From: Phoronis australis
Lineage: Eukaryota; Phoronida; Phoronidae
Direction: 5' to 3'
Assembly: GCA_002633005.1 (NCBI GenBank)
Contig: NMRA01000348.1
Span: forward strand, 299,065 to 359,064
DNA: 60,000 nucleotides
Positions 13,301 through 26,295 of the stretch are shown here, one piece after another. A program made the position numbers and the translations under genes. Position 1 is the stretch's first letter. Each line of letters begins with the position of its first letter. The notes beneath the pieces were generated by a model that did no database searches, had not been told where the DNA came from, and was given only the letters and a program-made list of their open reading frames with translations.

Positions 13301-16300
13301 TACTTAAGACTTCAGACACAACTTTGGTTGTAGGCTCCAACTTCACAATTCTTGAACACGGATTTAGTCACGTGATCACGAGCGCGTCGAAATCAAGAAA
13401 TAGCTTACGGAGATTATCTCAGTAACTATCAGTTTTGTGTATATTCTCAGACATGTAATTATTTTTTAGAAATATTTGTTTGGAGCCACTTAAATAGACC
13501 CCAAGTGAAGCATTATGGGTGAAAACAGACTATTGGCCCGTTTAATGCAAAGACTGCAACGACCTGCAAGCGTGACCCATAAAACATGCCAAGAGCAGTT
13601 CACGGCGATTATTGATAAACCTACAGCATATAGTACATATACGACGACAATGTTCTTATCTATTCACAGCATTCCAAATGTGTAGTGCCCATCGTATTTT
13701 TTATTCTTGAGCTGCTATCATCAAACAAGAGGGGAGTCCGGCATGCGTACGCGTATATTAGTTTCCAAAACAAACTGGACAAGGTGGAAATTAAAGTTCG
13801 GATGCACAAAGCCGTGATTAAATATCCACTTCTATTGGTCTAGGATCCGTTTCAATGTTCGACATCTTGAAATGTTGATAGATGTTACTCCACGCATTTA
13901 GCCGAAATTGCTGCAACTTACATGTAACGAATGAGGCATTTACATGTACAAATAAGCAATGAGTGGTTGGCTACAATTGCACCCATTAAACTAAATATAA
14001 ACTTTGTTATATTTTATTATGATAAAAGCTCGACTTAATTAATCTGGCAAGACGTTCGTCGTAGTATAACGGAGACTGACGGAGTTTTGTCGGAGTCTGT
14101 CTCATTCATTTTGAAAACTACTGCACGTGTAAACTGTGTAGCAAAATGTCATGATTGGATAGAGTGTGAAAGCGGACATCGCCTAAGGGTACTACACAAT
14201 CGACGCGAGCACAATGCAACATAAGAATCAGATGAGGAAAGATCAGGTTAACGTTAGTGGTACGGGAGAAGAGGTACTCAAGTTTGGTTAGTGCTCAAGG
14301 ATAAATAACTTAAAAATAACAAGGAATTGTATTGCAGATTTTGTAAACTGAAATCTGAGGGACGCTACATGATGGTAAGGGGGGGGGGGTGTAGGTGGCG
14401 TTTCCTCAAGTGAGGTGGCAGTTTACCTGACGAGGCGTTAGCCATGGTTGAGTTGTCTGAAATATCCGAAGTGGGACGAACCCTTAATACATTTGCTATT
14501 TCACCTGTTCACTACATAATGCCTAACATTTGATATTATATTTATTTCGCTGTGACAACAACGTTTACTATCTATAAATGTACACAAATAAAAAGTTTGT
14601 CTATGTGAAAGCACGTGGACTAATTATGGCTTTTGCCAGAAACACTTCCAAATATTTGAAGATTACCAATGACTTCAAACTGAATATTTTCTGCCTTTGT
14701 TCATTTTACTTGTCACGGAACGTTCAAATAAAATAACTTCACCAATTAAGGAACTTAGGAAACGTAACCAATCGGTGTTTCGATGTCGTGTTTATAAAAA
14801 GACGTCCTTGCAAATGTCACGTGACCAAATGTTGTGTTACCCACAATCCCACGGTGACGTAAATGAATTGCGCAAAGGTCAGACTACGCATCATGCAAAA
14901 CTAATAATGGGACAGTTCTCGGGTCCCGGACTTCTGCGACGAAATGTTGGGAAATAAGCAACTTTCCCAAAATATTCATCATAAGGAATGACATTGATAA
15001 TCTCTAAGACTTTAAAGCAGTATTTGGATCAATAACACATCTGTATTTTCTGCTACACGTGCTCAGCGTTCAATTCCGTAGGCCACTGCTTACATACATG
15101 TATAGCTGAATCGCGTTCGTCTGTACAAGCAACCGTTACCATTATCGTCGATTGAGAAATGAGTGCATCAACAAAATGTCACTGCAGTGTACAGTGGACT
15201 TTAAAAGAGACATTTATTTTAAAATGAAGCTAGTTTACACTTATAACATCAAGTAGGAATGAAAACACCAGTCAAGTAACAGAGCTAACTTAACAGTCAC
15301 GTTACAACATCCTGAGATGACGTAACTGGAGGGGTGACACAACATCTAATTACCTGTTGATAACGATACTGGAAGGCATTAATAATATCCATTACAATAT
15401 ATTAAGGTAAATGGAAGATGGTTGAAACATTTCATTTGAAAAATTGATTGACAGTATTGCAGTCATCACTTGCAAGAGATTTTTCGTTCTCCCTTCGACT
15501 TCTTTTCAAACCTCTTTACGGACAGAAGGGAACCCAACCGATTTTGGAAAATAGCTTTCTTCATGGCCGAATTTTTTGGTCTCGAAGTGAAAAAAACAGA
15601 GATTTCCCACAATTCGTTATTGTAGGTAGGGGAGAAAGACGTCTCAGATACGAATAGCGGGAAATCGGTAGCTGAGCTGAAATGGTAAACCACCTGACAT
15701 CGCAGAGAGCTTGATGGTTAATGTCTATGCAGCAAACTTCTGTAGGTTCATGCTGCTCACAGTACATTATAATTTTGCACATAACATCAAAACATTTTGC
15801 ATGCCGACACCTGTGGTTCGTGAGCAAAAATGCCCAAGAAGTACAATTTTCTAAGATTCCCCTGGAAACTATTCAGCGCTTCACAGAGAATGGTAAATGG
15901 ACAGATCACAGAAAATTACCGGTCAACAGAAGCTTACTCTGAATCATCTTCATGTATACGTGCCCCAAAATATTTGCTTTAAAACTCACTAACATCTTGT
16001 GCTGCGTGAACCGAGGAGATTTGGTTCACACGCCAGTTTCTCATGTGCGTTGCAGTGCCCCAAGTGCACGCGGACCGAACTCAAGAAGTACATGTACGTT
16101 GGTCTCTGTTAGCGTGTGTTCTACTCATTCACTACAGTGTGTGCAATGTGCTTTGTCGTGCGAACAAGCGAATAAAAAGCAAAACATAGATTGCAAAAGC
16201 AAAGGTTAGTTCCCTTGCATTATTTCTTGCGTGTACACGTAGTCTACCGAGAAAATGCCAAGGTCTATTTGTTTGCAACTGAGTGAAGAACAATGTAACG

Positions 16301-19300
16301 TAAGCCAATTAATGTTAACCACAAAGTTAAACCAATGAACAATGCGTGCCAAGCCTGATTGTTTATGCGAAGCGCACGGACATGTCAATATTGCCATTAC
16401 CTGTGGTTGCGGGATCATCTGTATTATAAAAGTGCATACGAACAATTATAAACTGTATATAACACAATGCTATGTATTAAGTCACCGTTTACCAATTTGC
16501 CTAAAAACCCATACCTGAGGCGCGTTAGATAGGGCACTGACACAGCAAGATTGTTCTGAGAACAACCTCGAGAAGAGGGAACAGCTTGTGGAAACCGACC
16601 AAACGTAGACAACATGTGATCTAAGTAAAAACACAGTGGACGCTACCGAATATGATGCCTGTTTTTGTACAGAGTTCCTTTTTTCACACGTCCCGAGTCC
16701 GATTTATTATTATGTTCGGGAGGGGCTCCTGATGATATTCTGAGGACGGATTTGGTACCCCATGGCCTAAATGCAAGACTGACGATTGCAGTGTCTAACT
16801 AAAGGTCAAACATGCGGAAAAAAGAAATAGAGTTTAGGTAAAAGAGTTTTATCTTTTTTAAATCCGTTCAAAAAATCTACCACAAACTACGTGACTTTTC
16901 GCGGAGCAACTGTTTGTCACAACATTGCGTGGCCTTAGGACACAATATGTCGTGATAAACAGATCCACTGTGAGTTGTCCCAATTTTCCCACATACTTCT
17001 GTGTCTTTTTTACCATAACAATCAGCGTTCTTCTTTGCTGAAATGTTTGATTGGTCTGACATACTATCGAGTTACGTCACACGCTAGCTTTCGAAAGAGA
17101 GGCTATTGTCACAGCGTATACATATACATGTACATGTACATGTAGGCCAATGTCGCACCTTACTTGCACTGTCTGCCGGCAGAAACCATGAGTCAAGTGC
17201 GACACAAAAGTCACAATCTTAGGCTGCCAAGTAATCACTACTAGGTTGCAGACGTTTGGGAGAATTTTATTTCATAAACCGAATCGTGCAGACTTACTTG
17301 TTGTAGCAGCTTCCGTTGTTGGAGCTTCTGTGGTCGTAGTGGTTTCACTTACAGGGTCTCCTTCAAATACACTGGAAGAAAAGAAATTGTGTGTTATTAA
17401 AAATGCATAGGTCCCCAGTCACTTGCCCTCAAACAATCTCCTACAGACATGTACCGCAAGAGTTGCAGGGCCTATTTCATAATAAGTGACTTCAGATTAC
17501 AGTGAGAAATTCCGTCTTGCTCACCAAACATGTAGTTCTGAAAGGTAATTTATCTCGCAACGAGAAGAAGAAGAATGCTGAATGTCATTGAAAATCACCC
17601 ATTATTTCTAGCTGTTGTGATCATACTAAATTTTCTCGAAACTCAGTGTGACATGGCAAAATATATTTAGTACATGATGTTTGCGCTTAAGTTTAACTTT
17701 CGAACTTAATTATTTGTAGACTTTAATATCGTTTTTAAAGAACCACCTCCTGCAGCATGAGGCACTGCCCCTGTACAGAACTGAGTTTGTCATAACTGAT
17801 CATACACATATACATGTACTCAGACAAATTGTTGTGAACATTCCATAGCACAGACCGGTAGAAAAAGGCCTGGCGTTTCTCCAAGCAGTCATCATAGCAT
17901 TTGGTGAAGGTGAATGTAAATGCTGACAAAAAACAACGTAAAGAACCACCGTTTGATTTCAATGTCAATTGATGAAGTGGGTAACACAACAATGAAAATT
18001 ACACTATATGTGTGACTAAAACTCACGCAACAAATCCGAGACTAGTGCAAGAGCACGTGACGTAGTTCACGCCGTTTTCTTCAAACGGGTCCGAAGAAGT
18101 ACAGTCGGTTGTTGTCCAGTCATCAACGTAACTCCACTTATGGCACTGGAATATAAATTGGTAACTTTAGAAACAAGTGTGGTTTCTTCTACGTACACGT
18201 TTTGAACAAAAAACAAAACGATTCTAAATAAGGTCACCTTTGAGGGAGTAATAAAAATACACGGGCATTTTACTGTCTGAAGCTACATGTACATGTACGT
18301 ACTGTACTTCCTTGAAGCAGCGTTGTTTGGGAATAACTTCGACATACATGTAATTAGTTTGTTTTGCATTTCGCTTCACAAAATCTCGGAGAAAATAAAG
18401 TGAAGTGGGATATTATCTTTAAAGGTTTGTAACCAGGTGACGTCAACAACTTTACGAATATAAAATACCTGGAGGCTGTTGATGGTTGTATTGACCTCTC
18501 CTGTGACCGGTATCTTGATTTTCATTGGCTTAGACAGCCCCGTCACGTGCAACATGGAGAAGACCACAGTCTCTTCATATTTGTTCGTCTCGGGATTAAT
18601 AAATCGGACTCCTATCACATCACTTCTAATGTTCTTCGTCAAAGGAGACAATGCCGTGGTGTTGATGCTGATGATATTGTTGGGGAGTTGACTAGTTGCC
18701 AGGCAACCACCGTAACAGGTCAGTTCATTAGTACAATTCCAGGTAGTGAACTGATCTTGCATCGATTCTCCTAGTTCCACCTATTATAGACAGAAAACGG
18801 AAAATTTGTACATGAGGCGTGCTGGGAGATTATTTCTCCATCATTCACTCGAGAAGCAGGAGGGCAGAAATCGAAAAATCCAGAAACCGAACTTCTATAT
18901 AAAAGATTAGTTAACTTAACAAGTGTCAGTATCAGTTTATACTTACAAGCACAACTACAAGAGAAAGAATTGTTGTCAGCATTGTAGTAAAAGTGCCAGT
19001 TTGCTAGCGGAAACTAAGAGACGCGGGATTGCGTGTAGGCTAAGGTAGCCGATGCCGTGCAACCTAAAAAGGACATCTTTCGCAGTCTTTCTGCTTTGTC
19101 GGCACTTTAATTGTCTTGTATTTCAAGAATTAGCAGAAATGTCAAGGTTAAAAAGAAATCGAATCAAATTCGAAATTACTATCTGTCCAAAATTGTGCTC
19201 TGAACTATTTGTATTAGAAAACCCATAAATTAACTGCGTCTTGTAACGTATTTTAAAAGTTGAGCATTATATGTGGTGTACACTTGTATGTTATGTCACA

Positions 19301-22300
19301 TCTAGTCAGAAATGCAGTACAGCAAAGTCGGTCCTGAAGGTATTAGGTCACAGATACAATGCCTCTTGGCTCCTTTTGGGTCTGCATACTCATTGTACTG
19401 AATATTTCACAATAAACATTAAAAATGTATTATGTACCGACATACCGTTGCCGTGTTCTTTATGGCCGTGCAGTTTTCGCACGCAACGTTCAGAGAGGTG
19501 TTGAATACGTCATCAAACAAGCGCATGTCCATTTTCATTGAGATATACTTGTCGTCAGTTGCGTATAGCGTCATTCCAGTTCCCATTGAACGGCAGAGGC
19601 CTTTCGTATAGGTATCAATAGCGGCAAGATAAGTTTCAACGTCGCTGCGCGCGGACGATTCGTTGACAGTAGCCTTGAAACCGTTCAGAAGAGTTTCAAC
19701 CTAATGAAAAGAAAAGTGGTAACTATAAACGAATTGAAGGCAATAAGTTGTAATAAAATTCTAAATGACTCAAATTATTTGCCTGATTGGCAGAATCATT
19801 AAAAACATACTTTTAATCTTCAACGAAAAATTTACCTCAGACACTTCGAAACTATTCAACTCCGTTTGAGAAGATACTGCCCTCTTCCGCCGACTGGAAG
19901 ATGAGGATGAAGACGACGTGGCGGTGTCTTTCGTCATGGTCGAAGTCACATCTGTGACCATCTGTAAGGTTGCCTGTCTGTTGGACTCAGAAAGAGGGAT
20001 ATCTCCTGTACTCTCCAAATAATCCAGAGCACTTTCTTTGTCACTGTAAGCAAACAAGTACATGTACTCAGTGCGGGAATCGAAAGAAAACGTCAACATA
20101 ATGAGAATTATCAAACAATAAGCGTGATCCGCAAATGACCCGTCACTTTCATTTCCGAGGTACGGAAAGGTCTGCACGTAAAACTCTATTTCAACTATTA
20201 CGCGCAAAACACCTTTGACTTTTTCATATAAAATTTTGGGGCGAAAACACATTTCTCATATACGTGTATCTTAGGAGCAAGTTTAAAAACTCTATCTGAA
20301 GTCTGCACTTGTTACTAACGATGTGACTGGGGCAATCGAAAGATTTATGCTATACAGCGATGGATTGTCACGACTGAATGGTGATTTACTTTTGTATTTT
20401 CCATTCACTATTTTCATGTTCTATCTTCAAGAAAGTGACTGTCAAATTTCATAGTTGGTCTTCAAGCGAATTGGCAAATACATGTAGAGAGGCGGGCGTA
20501 CTGAGTAATAAAAACCGACAAATGGCACATAATACGTCTAATAAGTTCGATGAAAGAGAGGCGTTATGGACTTCTTAATTAATTCTTATTTTTGAAATTT
20601 TATGAAAATTTGTCAAATGATTCCGAAGATAGAGAGAAACGTTGAACATAAAAATGAACATTAATTGTCGAATCTGCCCGAAAGTAGCATCCGTCGCAAG
20701 CTTCATAGGAACAAACAGTCCAACTTCCATGCAGATTAACCAAAGGATTGTGGGGATACATTAGTTGCGGAAGTCGAAAATTCAGACAGAGATTGAAGCA
20801 ATATGGACCCAAATGTTTTTGCAGGCCCATGAAAACCGTTGGAAGGCATTCAATACAATAACGGTCATGTGCTCAACACTGAGGCCAACATTCTCGGAAC
20901 CGCTTGAATTGACCAGCATTGCTATCAAGCTGAAGATTGAAAACATACCTGGTGTCAACATTAATAAGCATGTCAGCTAAGAGGGTATCCCTTTTAGCTT
21001 TAATTTGAGCCAGCAACGAAGAGTCGTTGATCGACGCAGTGAGCTGAGTAGTCGCTTGCAGAAAGCCAGAAACATCCGCTGTAATAAAATGTAAATGTGG
21101 ACTGTTAAAACACTTAAGAGGCAGTCCATATAAAAACCAGTGGATTTTCAAAAATCAGTCTATACGTCAAAATTTAAAACAACTTCATTTTTTGTACATG
21201 GGTAGGTATCCTAACAAAAACCCAAATGCCAAATTTTGTGCACTCAATGACCCCTAATTTCGCCGCTGGAGCATGATAACACAAATTGGCACAATTGGGC
21301 ATATTAGCCGTCTCAAAAANAAATGTGGCCGAAAATGGCTTCAGTGAAAACCTAAAAAATAGCCGTTTTTGCCTCACAAATTCAAAACGTATCAATTTAA
21401 AAATGGATTTTGAAAGTTATGCCATTAAATTATTCAGCCATTGCCCTTTCAATTCGTATTATTCATTTGTTTTGACCCTATCATACATGCTAGTAAAATG
21501 CATTCAAACATGCCTACTTCGACGCCCAATTTTGTTGCAAAATGGAGGTACAGGTCATAAAAAGAAAAATAATGAATGAAAATTCTTAAAAAGTGAGGTT
21601 TTTCTACTTCTCAACAAACCAAACGCATGTGCTAAGTTTCAAAAAAATCGGTGATTTTGGGTATAGACTCTACCTGTTGGTTTTTATATGGAGTCACTCT
21701 TAACAGTTTGCGAGATTAGTAATGAAGATGCAACATATATCATGCCTGTATTCTGTAAGTGTCTTTCATTTGTGTCTTCTATTTAGAACACAAACTAGTT
21801 TTTCAATGGACAAGTTACATATTTACGTTTTTTCATTGAATTTCCTAAGTTTCTACTTAGGATCGATATTGGTTTTAGTGCTATTTTGACTGCCATATTA
21901 TTGGAAGGTAGGCCACCATGAAGAAATTTAAAAAATCAAACTAAAAATTGCGTCTCGTTTCTGCCTACTCCGGACTTTTTAATGTAACATTCAGAAACAC
22001 ACCTCCTATCTGTGATTCGCCCTCGACATCCTCCATCAGTGCCAATAAGCTAGTAGGGTCCTGGAGTTCATTCATAACAACCTCGTAAGTAGACGACTCT
22101 GTACAGATTCCGACAGAGCTACAGGCGACGCCACGAATGTAATGGGTACCTATGAACATAAGTGACAGTATCCTTTGCAAGAGCCATTATCGTAAGCGTT
22201 TGAAACTTTCCTGACAGGGAAGGACAAGTTACAGATTGTACGGCATTTTTTATGGTTGTTGATGCCGGAAAAAGGATGGCCAAAAGTAATTATGCCATAG

Positions 22301-25300
22301 GACTTAAGGGGGCGATGACTGCAATTCCTGGGAAGGTCTTCATTTTGTATGGAAACAAGGTGATTTGGTTTACCAAAGCCTGGGAACCCAATGCACTAGA
22401 TGAAGAACATTTTTGTAAATACATGTAGTTGCGATCTGTGTTGGAATTTGGAATACATGTAGTGCGTGATGACTACGGAAATGGGAAGCCCTAATGGTGA
22501 TTGGTAAAGAGTGTGTGGGTAGCGAGACCCAATTTTCACACCCCTCCGCTGTCAAAGTACCCACACCCCTGCCTGTGTCTGTCAGGGTAACTCCTAATCT
22601 CAGACACATAACTGTCTTGCAATTGTGGGGTTAGACATATTACCAAACTGACATTAATGCCCATTAAGTTCCATACCTGCCGGTAATGTAAGCTCTTTAG
22701 TGTCGCTGGTAGTTGGTAACCCTAGTCTTTTACATTCTTTAATTTGAGTTTCAGCAGATTCACACTTGAAGGCGTTGGTGCTGACAGAGGACATGTCCCA
22801 GTTCTGCGACGTTAGCGTTATTTTATCTTGAATGGCGGTGCCGTTTAATGAAGAAAGCTGCAGAAACATACAATAAGGCATGCTTAATGCATACAGGTAC
22901 ATGAACATGGAACCCGTTGTGAATATTAGAATCATGGTTATTGTAACATGTCTGAACACAGCAATGGGCGACTCGAAATTCGCTAGGTGGTGCTAATGAA
23001 TGAAATCCCCTGCAGTTTGGGTTTGACATCCGAATGGTGAAAGGGAAGAACGTAGCACGCATCAGTATGGTGACGCTCGGGTGAAAAGAGACACGTGTGA
23101 TTTGCCTGTAGAGAGACACTTCTGTTCTATACCTTCCTTGTGAATCCTATGCAATGCCTACTGTCCTATTTGACAAATTTCAAAAGATGCACGTCAGCCA
23201 GGGGTTTCTTAGAAACTATCGCCTGCAAAACATGACCCAAATTCTACGTACATGTATACACGTGCGATCAGAATGAAAGGTTTTTGATTTCATTTGTCAA
23301 CTATTAGGATGCATTTGAGAGTTTACTTACACCGAAGTCGCCCTCAGCAGGCGCACCGTAGGTTTCGAACTCCGTCTCCACAGATGACAGAAGGTCGCTC
23401 GCTAGTCCGGAGTGACTAATGGTGATTACCAGTCGAACTTTGTACGTACACGCTGGGCAGAGGTAACAATCCTCTAAGTTGTCTTGTTTGTACGTCAAGG
23501 TCACTTTGTAGTTCCTAAGATTCCCACCGTTCCTTACCATAGTATGTTTCTTGACGCAGTTTTCAATGTCTATGAGACTGTAACCTATAACAATGAATCG
23601 TATGCAGCACTGCATCACCTTCCATTTACATCGCAAGCATGAGAGAGTGCTACGCTTGATTGATGCTAGTGCTCTGGTTCGCACCTGAACTGGTACAGTC
23701 AACTCAAGTTCGTAGTCCGTTATTTGCTCATCAGAAGTAGCGTATTGCTTCCGCAAAATGTCACGCGGCGTAACCTTATTATACAGGAGGCCAACTCAAA
23801 AAAATTTGAAAAAAAAACATCGTGACACGAGACGGCTCTTTAGTTCCAGTCACGTTTAAATTAAATTTGTGTCCAGGTCTTTTTTCAAGTTAAATTTCAC
23901 ATTTTTTATAATACCATGTAGACCATATGAATTATCAAAATATTTTGTAACACGTCTAAAAGAGCACATTGACATGAATCTCAATGACACAACAAGTTAG
24001 CAATTTACTGCGACATTTAATTAATTTTAATCTTTGGTCAGTTCTTTATATTATCTTATTAGACACTTACCGTCTTCTTGAACACTCTGCCATGACAGTG
24101 AAACAGTATCAGCCTCCCCGGGATAGTCGATAACTGCTCGTATCTTCAGAGGTCGCTTCGGGTGTTTCTTTTTATTACCTTCCCCAATAAATTTAACAAC
24201 TGGCAATGGGAAATTTGCCTCGTATTTTTTCACCCACTTTGCCACCCAATCTGTACTTGTACGTTGGCCATTCCTCATGGTTACGGTAAACATGTACCTT
24301 AAACGAAACGATCACAACGTATCAATACCCAATTCAAGCATGCTAACACTAAAATGAACACATACATGTACACTACTTATTGGTACATTAGTTTTTGTAT
24401 TACCAAAAGGATGTCGTTTTCTTATACATGTACATGTGGGAAATAAGCCACTTCACGTTGTCGCTGTAAGCATTTTTATATTGATAATGGTCATGTGAAC
24501 GTCAAGTTCAGCCATTACCAATACGGAGCTGTAGGTACGTGAGATGAAGCTAGGGAGTCAATGAATATAATGTTACATTCATTCGAGGTACTCACAGTCC
24601 CACGTTGAGTGTGTTGGGGGCGAGTGTAACTTGAGCAGTTGTGTCCAGTATCGACTGTAGGTTGACGTACGTGTTGTTGGATTTTACGATGCACTCGCCT
24701 GTCTCGGTAAGGCTTACTTCATCTAAAACCTGGAAATACACTCAATCACCTGAGGTACAATTCCAATGGCAAATACAAAAAAAAAACGAAGACAGTGGGC
24801 TTGCACAGTATCAAAGGAAGTTGATTATTCAATAACTATGTCTATACTAATAACCACTAACCTTGCATCCCCAGCTGAAAGCAGTGTTCTCATCGTAGAC
24901 ACCACCTTCGTTGTTAGGATCTATTGAGGTGGACGCGTCCAATATGAGATCCTTCTCAACGTCAGCTTCTGATAATTTGGGCCCAGCAATCTCGGCTTCC
25001 AGGTCTTGTTGACGGGTCTCCCATTCAACACTTGCACTTATCTGATTGGTGAAGTCGTTGTTTATTGCCACTGAAATGCAATAAGCACACTAGTAGAGAA
25101 ACGGTAGTGTTGGCGACGGTGGCTGTTTGTGCTGCAACTGTCAATGTCATCGCTGCTGGTGCGGGTGCTGGTGCTGCTGATGCTGCTACTTCTGCTGCTG
25201 CTGATGATGATAGTGATGCTGATAGTGATGATACTACGGATGCTGCTACTAATGACGGTGCTAACATTAGGAACAGTAGCATTACTTCTAGCAATATTTA

Positions 25301-26205
25301 AGGTGGAAGTACATCGTAGTTGTTGTGGTAGAGACCACGTGCTCTCACTAAAGACCACGGTGATATCTCGCGAGATCTGGCTTTATCGAGACATTAACCT
25401 TATTCAACTAGATCCTGTACTACTATAAACGTCTTTTAAACAGTACCTGTCACTGTGAAGGTATATTTTCGTCCTCCGAGCATGTATCCATCGGGTATAA
25501 TAACCGCCCTCTTTCCAAGTTTACGGACTGTGACCGTTTGGCCGGTGTCAGACTTCGCTTCCCACAGAAACTGCACAGAGAACATTTTATTAAATGTGCC
25601 TTAGGCCCTACCAAAAAGATTTGTGTTATAATTTCCGACAACATTTAATGTGACTTTTAGTACTAAACTATTTTAAAGGACATGGTACTGTATTTATGCT
25701 ATTATTTGTAACAGCGTTTCTTATGAATGAAACGTCTCTTTGAAAACCAAATAGTGAGCTCTTTGTTTGATCTCCATATTCAAATTATGCACACGGTGAC
25801 CAGGTACCTGGGTGGTGTCAAGCGACACGTTTGCACATTTCGATAGAACAGTCCTTGCAAACAAGATCTGTCGCACGGTAGAATCCACGTCTTTCCTGTT
25901 GCCTCCGATGAGGCTCACCGTCAAAGCCTTAACGCTGGCCGATCGAGTTACGGTGTATTCGGAGACTTGGCTTTCCAAACCAAGCCGATTGGAAACCCAC
26001 ACTTTGAAAACGTACGAAAATCCGGGCGTAAGCTGAAAGGATTAAAAGGAAACGCAATTAACGTTTCTTAGACACTTTGAATATAGCAACCAAAGGTTTA
26101 ACAAACAACTATCACGTGTCCTTCATATTGTTTGAATTAAATGACAATGGAACTTGATAAACGAGTAGAAGTCATAATCGGTGTTTTGGTTGTCGTTAAT
26201 TACAG

Positions 26206-26295
<90 letters not shown>

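Noticed and set aside
25025-25428. Overlapping Ala/Ser/Leu-rich frames of 78-99 codons
   Set aside because: Products of the GCT/GAT triplet repeat; no splice sites or family resemblance.
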